IMG/VR virus record: IMGVR_UViG_3300025327_000103
Location: 1-35,044 of that record
DNA: 35,044 nucleotides
From: a virus
Strand: one strand, 5' to 3'
Both the position numbers and the translations under genes were made by a program. Shown here piece after piece: positions 12,271 to 20,121 of the stretch. Under the pieces are notes generated by a model that made no database searches, was not told the origin of the DNA, and saw only the letters and a list, made by a program, of their open reading frames with translations. How positions within the stretch are numbered: the first letter of the stretch is position 1; every line of letters begins with the position of its first letter.

Positions 12271-13657
12271 ACGCTTGCAGGAGTCCCCGCTCAATCCTCG
12301 CCAGCACTATGATCCAAAAAAGATCGAAGAGCTTGCCGAGTCTATCAAGAGCGTCGGCGTGCTTCAGCCGCTCGTGGTGCGCTCCAACGGCCCCGGCCAC
12401 GAGGTCATCGCTGGCAGCCGGCGTTACCGGGCCGCCAGTCTCGCCTCTCTCACCGAAGTCCCGGTCATCGTCCGCGAGCTCACGGACGCCGAGGCGCTGG
12501 AAATCATGGTCATCGAGAACAACCAGCGCGAGGACGTGAACGCCCTGGAAGAAGCCGAGGGCTACAAGAGATTGATCGAGCAGAAATATAATCTGGAGAT
12601 CCTGGCGGCCAAGATCGGCCGCTCGACGAAATATATCTATGACCGGTTGAAGCTGCTTCAACTGACCTCTCAGGCGAAAAAACTCTTGCTTGAGGATCGG
12701 ATCAATCCAGGCCACGCGATCCTGCTCGCCCGTCTCAAGCCCGAGGAGCAAAAGCGCGCCCTGGATCCAAACAACGCCGACGTTTGGAAATATGAAAACG
12801 TGCTGTTCCCTCCCGGGGCGGAGTCTGGCGAGGACCTGCAAAAGATCGTGAGCGTCCGCGAGCTCGAGTCCTGGATCGATCAGCACGTGCGCTTCGATAA
12901 AAAGGCGCCGATCGATCCCATGCTCTTCCCCAAGACCGCGGAGACGGTAAAAGCCGCCATCGAGGAAAAAGAAAAAGTCATCCAGATCACGTATAACTAT
13001 CAGACGCCCCCGGACGCCAGAGAGGGGAATACCGAACGGATCTATTCTTGTCAGTCCTGGAAGATAGCTGATCCTAAAAAAGGAGTCCCCGGCTGCCCCA
13101 AGACCAAATTGGGCGTCATCGTCGTCGGTCCCGAGCGCGGCGAGGCCTTCAGGGTCTGCACGGATAAAGAATGCCTGGTCCACTGGGGGAAGGAGAAGCG
13201 AGCTAAGAACGCCTCGTCGCCCGATAGCTGGCAGAAACAGCAGGAGCATGAACGTGCCCGATATACGGCCGAGCAGGAGGCGCGCGAGCGCAAGGAGACG
13301 GAATGGAAAAAGGCCCGCTCGAAGATCCTCGAGGCCTGCGCGGAGAAGATGAAGGCCATGAAGCCCGGGACGCTGTGGGAAATTATCGCGGGACAGTCTG
13401 ACCTGAATGCTCTCAAGACCGCCCGCGAACTCGTTCCGAAGCCGCAGACGGCAGAAGGCTATCTTCTATTGAAGTCCATGACTACGCTCGTCCAGGAGTG
13501 CGACCACTGGGAAGCTTGGCGAAGCTTTCCGCCGCGCGCCAAGCGTCTCGGCGTGGACGTGGGGGCGATCCTCAAGGCGCAGGCCGGAGCGGCAGAGAAC
13601 CCTGACAAAGTGCAGACGTCTGCAAAGACCAAAAAGAACAGGAGGACAGGTGAATAG
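12224..13657 (+). CDS. ParB/Spo0J-type nucleoside-binding DNA-binding protein
   Basis: 477 residues. The N-terminal ParB domain has LNPRQHYDP (23-31), the nucleotide-binding GSRR at 64-67 in the place of the usual GERR, and ENNQRED at 98-104. A helix-turn-helix follows (LAAKIGRSTKYIYDRLKLLQ, 128-147). The C-terminal half is phage-specific: a C-x4-C/C-x3-C-rich segment around 275-320 and an Arg/Glu coiled region (ERARYTAEQEARERKETE). AAAGGAGA upstream fixes the start. No parA lies in the window, so the role may be gene regulation or DNA organisation instead of segregation. Confidence 0.85.
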   Translation: MEKGKIDKVFQIVPVERLQESPLNPRQHYDPKKIEELAESIKSVGVLQPLVVRSNGPGHEVIAGSRRYRAASLASLTEVPVIVRELTDAEALEIMVIENNQREDVNALEEAEGYKRLIEQKYNLEILAAKIGRSTKYIYDRLKLLQLTSQAKKLLLEDRINPGHAILLARLKPEEQKRALDPNNADVWKYENVLFPPGAESGEDLQKIVSVRELESWIDQHVRFDKKAPIDPMLFPKTAETVKAAIEEKEKVIQITYNYQTPPDAREGNTERIYSCQSWKIADPKKGVPGCPKTKLGVIVVGPERGEAFRVCTDKECLVHWGKEKRAKNASSPDSWQKQQEHERARYTAEQEARERKETEWKKARSKILEACAEKMKAMKPGTLWEIIAGQSDLNALKTARELVPKPQTAEGYLLLKSMTTLVQECDHWEAWRSFPPRAKRLGVDVGAILKAQAGAAENPDKVQTSAKTKKNRRTGE

Positions 13658-14015
13658 TAAAGCGAACAACTCCATGGATACGGCTCTCGATAAAGTCAAG
13701 ATCGAGATCATCACCGGGGACGGCTTCATCAAGATCCGCGACGCCGCGAGGCTCAGCCGGATCCATCCCGTCATGCTTGAGATGGGTCAGAAACTCATTG
13801 ATTCCCCTGGGAAAGCCGCCGCCCGTTTCAGTCTGGCCACAAAGGATCTCAAGGACAATGCGGAGGATCTGAAAAAGATTATGCTCTCCGATCTTCGCAA
13901 AGTGGCCGGATATTTGGGCGATGGCACCTTGACGCCCAAATGTTCGCGCATGGGTGATTCTTTGAATTTCTGGTACGAGCCCAAAGGCCACAGCAGGGTG
14001 AAGCGCAGCGCCTGA
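13650..14015 (+). CDS. hypothetical protein
   Basis: 121 residues from a GTG four bases after AGGAGG, overlapping the ParB stop. An alternative ATG lies at 13674. It has a short N-terminal strand pair (VKIEIITGDGFIKIRDAARL) and a helical Lys/Leu-rich middle (ATKDLKDNAEDLKKIML), then a WYEPKGHSRVKR tail. It sits between ParB and the VRR-NUC nuclease and is probably part of the same replication/recombination operon. No family recognised. Confidence 0.55.
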   Translation: MNSKANNSMDTALDKVKIEIITGDGFIKIRDAARLSRIHPVMLEMGQKLIDSPGKAAARFSLATKDLKDNAEDLKKIMLSDLRKVAGYLGDGTLTPKCSRMGDSLNFWYEPKGHSRVKRSA

Positions 14016-14020
14016 TAACC

Positions 14021-14386
14021 ATGAACTTCACCGAGCAAGACCTCCAGCGTTTCCTCAAACGCGGCCGGCTGACGCAACAGGCCGCCTTCCAGGAACTCGC
14101 CAAGTGGGAGACGACGGAAAAACAGTTTCAGGGCCAGGTGGAAGAATTTTTGAAATTGTTTCGCTGGAAATATTACCACACCTGGAACAGTGAAAACTCC
14201 GAGGAGGGTTTCCCGGATCTGATCGCCGTGCGCCCGCCGCGATTGCTGGTCGCCGAACTCAAGAAAGAAGGCGAGGAGCCGACGCCGGCGCAATGGGATT
14301 GGTTGGATTGGTTTTCCCTAGTCGGGACCGAAGTCTACGTGTGGCATGCGAGCGATATCGACGAAGTGATGAAGATTTTGAGATGA
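14021..14386 (+). CDS. VRR-NUC domain nuclease
   Basis: 121 residues with the compact VRR-NUC PD-(D/E)XK layout: EGFPDLIAVRP at 62-72 (Asp66), AELKKEG at 78-84 (Glu79, Lys81) and a Gln in the following helix (TPAQWDWLDWF, Gln91), closing with GTEVYVWHASD. VRR-NUC proteins cleave branched or flap DNA and are common in phage replication modules. It overlaps the methyltransferase start by ATGA, so the two are coupled. Confidence 0.88.
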   Translation: MNFTEQDLQRFLKRGRLTQQAAFQELAKWETTEKQFQGQVEEFLKLFRWKYYHTWNSENSEEGFPDLIAVRPPRLLVAELKKEGEEPTPAQWDWLDWFSLVGTEVYVWHASDIDEVMKILR

Positions 14387-16206
14387 GAACGATCCGCGCA
14401 GTTGACCTCTTTTGCGGGGCCGGGGGCACGTCCACGGGCTTGCTTCGTTGCGCCCGGAAACTCGGGCTCAATGTGGATCTCCTGGCCGTCAATCACTGGG
14501 CCGAGGCGATCGAGACCCATGAGCTTAACCATCCCGGGGTCCGCCACCTCCAGGAAGATCTCGGAACGATCGATCCCCGCCACGCGGTCCCGGGCGGTAG
14601 GCTCGATCTTCTTTGGGCCTCGCCCGAATGCACGAGCCATAGCTACAGCCGCGGCGGCAAACCGATCTCCGAACAGTCGCGCTCCACCGCCTGGCATCCG
14701 CTCAAATGGTGCGATCAACTGAACGTCAAGACCGTCATCATCGAAAACGTCCCGTCCTTTCGCGCCTGGGGTCCGACCGATCGAAGCGGCCGTGCGATCC
14801 GCGCCAGAAGGGGCGAGACCTACCAGCAATACATCGAGATGCTGCGGGCGATGGGCTATACGGTCGATGCCCGCGTTTTGAATGCCGCGGATTATGGCGC
14901 CGCCCAGACTCGCAAGAGACTCTTCATCGTGGGCCTCAAGGGTTCGCGCCGCATCTGCTGGCCGGAGCCGACTCATGCGCCCTCGGGCGATCTTCTGCCC
15001 GGGCTCAGGCGCTGGCGTGCGGCCAAGGAGATCATCGACTGGTCGATCATGGGCAAATCGATCTTCAATCGGAAAAAGCCCCATGCGCGAAAAACACTGG
15101 AACGCATCCTGATCGGCGGAGAACGCTTTTGGCCCGCGCTCAAGCCCTATCTCCCGATCCTGCGAAACCATCTTTTGACCCGCTCGACCGATGACCCAAT
15201 ACCGACTGTGGCCGCCGGCGGGACCCATATCGGGTTGGCGCAACCGTTCCTGGTGCAGGTGAGTCACAGCGACGCTGATCGAGCACGACCGGTCAAAGAT
15301 CCGATGATGACCATTACCGGCTCGCGCGAGGTGGGAGTAACGGAGTCGATATTGGTGGCGATGGAACATGGAGGTCGTGAACTAGATCCGGATAAACCGC
15401 TTCCTACTATTACGACGGCAAAGGGCGGCGCATTCGGTGTAGCGGAGGCTTTCCTCTCTCGCTTCAACGGAGATCACAAGGACAAACGGGACGGTGCCAG
15501 GCGAAATTATGCGCTGTATGAACCTCTGCGGACTATCGACGGCTCGCCGAGATACGGCCTCGTGGAACCATTTATCCTACCCCATCGCGTTTTCGATCAT
15601 ATGACCGCCGATCCGATCCACAAGCCCCTGAGAACCATCACCACCACGGGCCGGGACATCGGCGTCGTCGAGCCCATCCTCGGCCCTCCCGGCGTCCTGA
15701 TTCCCTTCAACGGAGAGCGCAAAGGACAATCGCCCCGGGCTCATTCGATCGACGAACCGTTCCCCACGGTCACGATCGGTGGCGCAGGGCAGAAGGGACT
15801 CGCGCGGCCCATACTTATGAAGTACAGCCGCACAGGCGGCCCACGCAGCCTGGAAAATCCGCTCGATACGTTGACAACCAGGGATCACTATGGGCTGGTC
15901 CTGCCCGAGATGATGGAGGCCGCCGACAAGCTCCCGATCGGCACCGTCACTGCCTGGGGCATCAAGATCGCCCCGGATCTCTATCTCGATATTCTCTTCC
16001 GTATGCTCCGCGTCTCCGAGCTCGCCCAGGGGCAGGGATTCCCCAAAAACTATCGATTCGCCGGCACCGTTGAGCAGCAGGTCAAGCAGGTGGGAAACGC
16101 CGTCGAGGTCCACCAGGCCGAGGCGCTTTGCCGGGCCGTTATGGAAGCTATGATAGAGAAGCACTGGCACGTGTGCGAGAAAAAACGGGCAGGAGACTTA
16201 AGATGA
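14383..16206 (+). CDS. DNA cytosine-5 methyltransferase with seven tandem repeats
   Basis: 607 residues. Motif I is DLFCGAGGTSTG (8-19). Motif IV is the phage variant SPECTSHS (80-87), with catalytic Cys83. Motif VI is ENV (121-123). Motif VIII is QTRKRLF (175-181). VGNAV near the C-terminus supports motif X. Between motifs VIII and X, where the target-recognition region lies, are seven copies of a P-[LIM]-x-T-[IVL]-T...G-[LV]-x-x-P-[FI] unit, starting near residues 272, 308, 339, 381, 415, 459 and 493. The gene lacks a nearby restriction endonuclease, so it probably protects phage DNA. The start overlaps the nuclease stop. Confidence 0.9.
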   Translation: MRTIRAVDLFCGAGGTSTGLLRCARKLGLNVDLLAVNHWAEAIETHELNHPGVRHLQEDLGTIDPRHAVPGGRLDLLWASPECTSHSYSRGGKPISEQSRSTAWHPLKWCDQLNVKTVIIENVPSFRAWGPTDRSGRAIRARRGETYQQYIEMLRAMGYTVDARVLNAADYGAAQTRKRLFIVGLKGSRRICWPEPTHAPSGDLLPGLRRWRAAKEIIDWSIMGKSIFNRKKPHARKTLERILIGGERFWPALKPYLPILRNHLLTRSTDDPIPTVAAGGTHIGLAQPFLVQVSHSDADRARPVKDPMMTITGSREVGVTESILVAMEHGGRELDPDKPLPTITTAKGGAFGVAEAFLSRFNGDHKDKRDGARRNYALYEPLRTIDGSPRYGLVEPFILPHRVFDHMTADPIHKPLRTITTTGRDIGVVEPILGPPGVLIPFNGERKGQSPRAHSIDEPFPTVTIGGAGQKGLARPILMKYSRTGGPRSLENPLDTLTTRDHYGLVLPEMMEAADKLPIGTVTAWGIKIAPDLYLDILFRMLRVSELAQGQGFPKNYRFAGTVEQQVKQVGNAVEVHQAEALCRAVMEAMIEKHWHVCEKKRAGDLR

Positions 16207-16262
16207 AATCCTGGAAAGACGATAGCACGATCGAGATCTCAACGCCCGACGAAGGTCCATGA
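16203..16262 (+). CDS. 19-residue bridging frame
   Basis: MKSWKDDSTIEISTPDEGP starts on the methyltransferase stop and stops on a possible next start at 16259, with ATGA-type overlaps at both ends. It may be a real micro-peptide or a leftover. The double coupling is the only evidence. Confidence 0.3.
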   Translation: MKSWKDDSTIEISTPDEGP

Positions 16263-16294
16263 ACATAAAACTTTCGCAACCAAAGGAGGAGAAA

Positions 16295-16678
16295 ATGACA
16301 GAAATGTTGCCTAACGAAACGGTTGTGAGCTTGACGAGTCTCAACGATGGGGCGGCGCTTGAGCTCTTCGACGAGGAGCTAAAAAAGGTCCTCGATAATA
16401 TCGCCGATCCCAATGTGAAGGCGAAGGCGGCGAGAGAGATTACGCTCAAGGTCAGCTTTGTTCCAAACGAGGAACGGAATCAAGCCGTTGTGTCGATCGA
16501 TGTGAAATCGAAGCTTGTGGGCCATAAGGGAACCATGACCCAAGTCTTCTTTGGCGAAATCCAGGGAAGGCGCGTGGCGGTTGAGTCGAATCCCACGCCG
16601 GGGCTCTTCGACAAGCGTGATGGAAAATTAAAAGCTGTCCCACTGAGGACGGAGAAGGAGAATCAAAATGTTAGATAA
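16295..16678 (+). CDS. conserved phage protein often annotated as replication terminator protein
   Basis: 127 residues from ATG 16295, chosen because AAAGGAGGAG (16282-16291) lies just before it. An earlier ATG at 16259 lacks such a site. The pattern GGAALELFDEELKKVL near residue 18, then NIADPNVKAKAAREITLKV and a VSIDVKSKL strand, is that of phage proteins usually labelled replication terminator protein, a name without experimental support that I know of. It overlaps the next gene by eleven bases. The two are also neighbours in other phages. Confidence 0.65.
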   Translation: MTEMLPNETVVSLTSLNDGAALELFDEELKKVLDNIADPNVKAKAAREITLKVSFVPNEERNQAVVSIDVKSKLVGHKGTMTQVFFGEIQGRRVAVESNPTPGLFDKRDGKLKAVPLRTEKENQNVR

Positions 16679-17375
16679 GAGCTTTATCGAGGAGATCCGA
16701 AGGCCGATCGAGCCGAAGATCCTTGATGATTCAAAGGGGCATCAATACAGTACGGCGCAGCTTCACAATCTTCCGCGCCCCGACGAGCCAAAGTTCCCCA
16801 CGATTCAGTTAGAAACGCTGGACTCGCTCGTGGACTACGCGCAGCGCCATCAAACCGATCTCACGCAACATAAGATCCTTTGTAGTCATGCGCAAGTCCA
16901 GATCTTCGGCCCGCCGGCGGGAGAAAATCGCTCGCGGGATATTGTCGTCACAGTCTTATCTGGAGCCCAGCCCTACCAATTCGGCCAATGGCAGGATCTT
17001 GAAACCTTCCGTGTCTCGCTGCTGACCCTGTTTGAGGAATCGGATGATCGGGTCGAGGTGTTGAAATTTATCTCCAAGCTGTCCGACGACTTTATCAAGA
17101 CTTCTCAGGACGATGGCGTGACACAGACCGCCACGGTCAGACAAGGGCTCGCAAGCTTCGGCGAGGCCAGGGTACCGTCCCCGGTAAAGCTCCGCCCGAT
17201 CCGGACCTTCATGGAGGTCCAACAGCCAGAGGGGGCTTTCATTTTCCGGATGCAGAAGAGTGACAAAGGTCCGCAGGCCGCCCTCTTCGAGATCCACACC
17301 AATTGGAAACGCGCCGCCGCCCTGGCCGTGCAGGAGTATCTCAAGGTCAAGGTGATTTTGGCGGTATTGGCGTGA
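16668..17375 (+). CDS. conserved phage protein, partner of the preceding gene
   Basis: 235 residues with YSTAQLHNLPRPDEPKFPTI near 27-46, a long helix SLVDYAQRHQTDL, DDGVTQTATVRQGLASF near 145-161 and the well-conserved RPIRTFMEVQQPEGAFIFRM stretch. It recalls a widespread phage family found next to the replication terminator-like protein. Its role is unknown; a single-strand DNA or recombination function has been suspected from context only. ATG at 16668 lies inside the 3' end of the previous gene. Confidence 0.65.
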   Translation: MLDKSFIEEIRRPIEPKILDDSKGHQYSTAQLHNLPRPDEPKFPTIQLETLDSLVDYAQRHQTDLTQHKILCSHAQVQIFGPPAGENRSRDIVVTVLSGAQPYQFGQWQDLETFRVSLLTLFEESDDRVEVLKFISKLSDDFIKTSQDDGVTQTATVRQGLASFGEARVPSPVKLRPIRTFMEVQQPEGAFIFRMQKSDKGPQAALFEIHTNWKRAAALAVQEYLKVKVILAVLA

Positions 17376-17378
17376 TCT

Positions 17379-17636
17379 ATGTCTAACTGGATCGAGTTCA
17401 GGGAAATCCCAACGCCGGCAAATTGGAAGACCAAGCGCTGGGAGATTATTACAAGAGAGGGGAATCAGCGACTCGGCATAGTCGCATGGTTCGGCCGCTG
17501 GAGGAAATATGCTTTTTTCCCAGATGCATTGACTGTCTATCAGGCGACCTGCCGTCACGATATCCAGACGTTTCTGGACAGTCTGATGGCGGAGGGCAAA
17601 ACGCAAAGCGCAAAACGCCATGAACAAAGCGCATAG
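17379..17636 (+). CDS. small conserved phage protein, C-terminus run into a repeat
   Basis: 85 residues. The first 70 match a small phage family: MSNWIEFREIPTP, then TKRWEIITREGNQRLGIVAW and FGRWRKYAFFPDALTVY, closing with CRHDIQTFLDSL. From residue 73 the sequence (GKTQSAKRHEQSA) comes from the family E repeat, which also supplies the stop. Function unknown. It may be part of the replication module by position. Confidence 0.65.
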   Translation: MSNWIEFREIPTPANWKTKRWEIITREGNQRLGIVAWFGRWRKYAFFPDALTVYQATCRHDIQTFLDSLMAEGKTQSAKRHEQSA

Positions 17637-17702
17637 CGCAAAGAGCAAAGCGCAGCTCATAGAGTGTCTGGACGCTATGCCCTATGCCCTTTGCGCTATG
17701 CG
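17597..17702. repeat. family E repeat with 14-base inverted arms
   Basis: Units of GCAAAGCGCAAAACGC run from 17597. CGCATAGCGCAAAG (17630-17643) is the exact inverse complement of CTTTGCGCTATGCG (17689-17702). The loop includes CTCATAGAGTGTCTGG. It spans the end of one gene and the start of the next. Confidence 0.85.
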
Positions 17703-17877
17703 AGAGCGCCGCGCGAAAAGGACAGGCCATTATAAAGATTATAGCCGGGGCCGAGGGCTTTTCGGAAAACACGGCGGGATGTGGTGGTGGAGAAACAAGG
17801 AATTCCTCGATCCGGCGGACGATCGCCAGCTACAATTGGCTCTGGAAAAGAAAAAAGGGGAGACACAATATGCCTGA
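17620..17877 (+). CDS. small basic aromatic protein with repeat-derived N-terminus
   Basis: 85 residues. The first 27 (MNKAHSAKSKAQL...) are read from the family E element, including the ATG. The remaining 58 are a coherent protein: RTGHYKDYSRGRGLFGKHGG, MWWWRNKEF, DPADDRQLQLALEKKKGE. It resembles other short Gly/Arg/Trp-rich phage proteins without known function. The original start was probably displaced by the repeat. It overlaps the next gene by eight bases. Confidence 0.5.
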   Translation: MNKAHSAKSKAQLIECLDAMPYALCAMRERRAKRTGHYKDYSRGRGLFGKHGGMWWWRNKEFLDPADDRQLQLALEKKKGETQYA

Positions 17878-18061
17878 ACCCATCGAACTACATATCCGTG
17901 GTGGTGGATTAGTGATCGCGCTGGATCCAGCGCAGGACCCGGCCATTTACATGATGAATCCCAAACCTGAAGTACTTTTCTGGGGCGAGCGGACTTTCTA
18001 TCGGCTCTTAGATGCCCGATACGAAGAAGCCTGCGTCATGTCGGTTTTGACTCAGGCCTAG
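17870..18061 (+). CDS. small hypothetical protein
   Basis: 63 residues: MPEPIELHIRGGGLVIALD, then PAQDPAIYMMNPKPEVLFWG and a helix. AAAAGGGGAGA lies nine bases before the ATG, a good ribosome site. The N-terminal beta-hairpin pattern is plausible, but no family is recognised. Confidence 0.5.
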   Translation: MPEPIELHIRGGGLVIALDPAQDPAIYMMNPKPEVLFWGERTFYRLLDARYEEACVMSVLTQA

Positions 18062-18106
18062 ACAAACAGCCATGACCAAAGATGAAAAGATAGAATGATC
18101 AAATAT

Positions 18107-18135
18107 GAAATTTGAAATCTGAGATTTGAGATTTC
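18107..18135. repeat. family F AT-rich palindromic repeat
   Basis: GAAATTTGAAATCTGAGATT followed by TGAGATTTC. The centre AAATCT-G-AGATTT (18115-18127) is a perfect dyad. It differs from all surrounding GC-rich repeats. Confidence 0.7.
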
Positions 18136-18185
18136 GATCGGAGCGAAGACGTGTGTGTTTTTACAAAATAAAGGAGCCGAGAGCT

Positions 18186-18353
18186 ATGGGAATTTTTAGC
18201 GCAATGGTGAAGATCGGAGTTGACGTGATTCGCCTGCCCGTTGCTATAGTGAAAGATATTGTCACTTTGGGAGGCGTGGCGACCGAACAGACAAAGTCAT
18301 ACGCCGCCCAAGTGCTAGACGATATTAGGGACGATGCGGAAGACGCAGAATGA
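18186..18353 (+). CDS. small conserved phage protein
   Basis: 55 residues: MGIFSAMVKIGVDVIRLPVA then IVKDIVTLGGVATEQTKSYA and an acidic tail. The hydrophobic N-terminal half could dip into the membrane, and the LPVAIVKDIVTLGG core recurs in small phage proteins I have seen. AAAGGAG (18170-18176) is nine bases upstream. No function is known to me. Confidence 0.6.
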   Translation: MGIFSAMVKIGVDVIRLPVAIVKDIVTLGGVATEQTKSYAAQVLDDIRDDAEDAE

Positions 18354-18365
18354 GGAAAGGAATTC

Positions 18366-18434
18366 ATGAGCGTCTACATCGACGTTGAGGACGAATGCGC
18401 AAGGCACCAACACCTCCCGCGGCGAATGCAGTGA
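18366..18434 (+). CDS. 22-residue frame before the coiled-coil gene
   Basis: MSVYIDVEDECARHQHLP and four more residues. AAAGGA precedes the ATG, better than the site of the overlapping next gene. It may be a short leader peptide or the remnant of a longer gene. Weakly supported. Confidence 0.3.
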   Translation: MSVYIDVEDECARHQHLPRRMQ

Positions 18435-19528
18435 AACCGAAGCCATCACCGGCTCCTCCATCAGGTAAAATTGTTAATTTCCAGCACGAGAATGCCGAGA
18501 TGATTGAGGAAATTAAGAAAGTTATACAACTCGGTAGAGATTTCGGGTTTGAAGAAAAATCGGTTTTTTCAGTGAGTCAAGTAATCACTCACGCTAAATA
18601 TCTACAGCAAGAGAGAGCAAGATTATTATTTCAAAATACTGATCAAAAGATTCAATTTGATCGGCAGAAGGCCGAGCTTGCCGCCAAGGATGAGGCGATC
18701 TGCGGGATGAGGGAGGCGCTGGAACGAATCACAAATCCACGTCGTTCTTATAGGCTATGTCGAGAGATTGCAGCCGAAGCTCTCTCCATCATTTCGCCCT
18801 GCCCACACAAGGAGGAGGTGGAGGGCCTAAAAAAAGAACTATACGAGTTTCAAAAAGAAGCCGTAGCATTAGCGGCCAGAAATCTAGAGTTAAGCGGTCA
18901 GCTTTCCGCTTTCCAGGCCGACCTTGACGCCAAGCTGAAAGCATCCCAAGAAATCCAGGAAGCCGGGAAACGGATCTTGCTGGGCGAGGTAGAAAAGAAT
19001 ACCGCCTTACAAGTCCAACTGTGCGGGATCAGGGAGGCGTTGGTTACGGCTTGGCGACCGCAATATGAACAATTCATCCAGGAAAAGCAGGACGAGGCTG
19101 ATAAGTTCAAGGGGTCAGGTGACATGTATGGGTGGAATTTTCATACAGGTATGAGATCAGGAGCGATTTGGGTGGATATTTATCTGAGAGCCATACTTAA
19201 GGATCTGTCTATTCCCGTCTGCTCGCACAAGGAGGGTCGTGTGAAGGCCGAAGAAAGCTATGAGAAATATCGTGACGAAGCCTTGAAATGGCATCGTGTA
19301 GCAGGTGAGCGGGAAGAACAGCTTGCCGCCCTCCAAGCCGCCCTTGCCGAGGAGCGGGGGAAGGTGATGGAGGCGGAGTTCTATCAAGAGCATCTGAAAC
19401 CTGGAATCCCCGATCCCATAGGCTGTGCAACATGTATTCTGAGTAAAGGATGGGATAAACGCCACTTCTGGAAACGGGAGCAATGGACGGAGGAGGTTAA
19501 ATTGAGGACGCAGATTCATGGCCGATAA
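18395..19528 (+). CDS. long coiled-coil phage protein with a duplicated unit
   Basis: 377 residues, mostly helical. After a Pro-rich start (APTPPAANAVKPKPSPAPPS), helices run from 35 to 250 with heptad-like patterns. A unit with [AL]xxQL or KDEAICGMREALERI (97-112), then SPCPHKEEV, is repeated as LQVQLCGIREALVTA with VCSHKEG, about 100-150 residues on, showing internal duplication. The C-terminal part has CATCILSKGWDKRHFW. Large helical proteins of this sort occur in phage early regions with no known role. GAGG precedes the ATG closely. Overlaps the next gene by eleven bases. Confidence 0.6.
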   Translation: MRKAPTPPAANAVKPKPSPAPPSGKIVNFQHENAEMIEEIKKVIQLGRDFGFEEKSVFSVSQVITHAKYLQQERARLLFQNTDQKIQFDRQKAELAAKDEAICGMREALERITNPRRSYRLCREIAAEALSIISPCPHKEEVEGLKKELYEFQKEAVALAARNLELSGQLSAFQADLDAKLKASQEIQEAGKRILLGEVEKNTALQVQLCGIREALVTAWRPQYEQFIQEKQDEADKFKGSGDMYGWNFHTGMRSGAIWVDIYLRAILKDLSIPVCSHKEGRVKAEESYEKYRDEALKWHRVAGEREEQLAALQAALAEERGKVMEAEFYQEHLKPGIPDPIGCATCILSKGWDKRHFWKREQWTEEVKLRTQIHGR

Positions 19529-19865
19529 AACGAAAATAGAATGGACGGACGCGACGTGGAACCCGATCATTGCGATCGATCGTAAGACGCACGAACGCGG
19601 ATGGTTCTGCACCAAGCCGAGCGCGGGCTGTAAGAACTGCTACGCTGAGGCGATGAACGCCCGACTTGGGAACGGCCTCAGCTATGCTGTGCCGAATCTG
19701 GAACAGGTCGAGATCAAGCTCAACCTCGAAGACAAAGGTCAAAGCGCCCTCGACTGGCCGCTTCGGGCGAAACATCCGCGGCGCATCTTCGTCTGTAGCA
19801 TGACCGATCTCTTCGGCGAGTTCGTGCCGGATGAATTCATTGATAAGATTTTCGCCGTCTTTTGA
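19518..19865 (+). pseudogene. DUF5131 family protein, truncated by an internal deletion
   Basis: The 115 residues begin with the DUF5131 (phage Gp37/Gp68-like) signature IEWTDATWNPIIAIDR, then CTKPSAGCKNCYAEAMNARL with three Cys, and PRRIFVCSMTDLFGEFVPDE followed by FIDKIFAV. Full proteins of this family run on for about 100 to 150 more residues. Here the frame stops at 19863 right after IFAVF. In the next frame, FERMSEKLQ follows at once, resembling the RPERMREYL motif normally some 15 residues further on. A deletion at about 19858-19864 thus removed the middle and shifted the frame. Confidence 0.75.
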
Positions 19866-19869
19866 AAGA

Positions 19870-20121
19870 ATGTCCGAAAAACTTCAGAAGGAGGGTCTAT
19901 CTTGGGAGCACAAACCGCCGCGAACCGTCGCTGCCCTCCTTCGTCGCGATGGCGGAAGCAATTACGGGCGTCGCGGCACCCTGTATTGGCTCCGAGTCTG
20001 GGCCGTTCACCTCGAAGGCATGAATTACGCAATCTACCGCCAGGTCGGCGCCAATCGAAAGAACAGTCGCCCGCGCATCATGCGCCTCGGCGTCGCCGTA
20101 TGCCGGGATTGGAGACAAAGA
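19870..20121 (+). other. open frame fused in register to the MmcB-like gene
   Basis: From ATG 19870 the frame of the next gene is open back through 84 residues (LSWEHKPPRTVAALLRRDGG, YGRRGTLYWLRVWAVHLEGM, NYAIYRQVGANRKNSRPRIM). It may be the remains of a separate small gene that has lost its stop, or the distal part of the deleted DUF5131 locus. No family recognised. Confidence 0.4.

Noticed and set aside
12188-13249. 353-residue minus-strand frame opposite ParB
   Set aside because: Antisense to a ParB gene with intact motifs. Its composition (Leu, Asp, Arg rich) is typical of a mirror frame.
14335-15369. Long open frame on the minus strand opposite the methyltransferase
   Set aside because: It lies fully antisense to a gene with clear catalytic motifs, has no ribosome site or recognisable domain, and is the usual mirror frame of GC-rich coding DNA.
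16259-16294. Upstream start for the replication-terminator-like gene
   Set aside because: The ATG at 16295 has a strong AAAGGAGGAG site. The 12 upstream codons encode a stretch that contains this site and look like leader.
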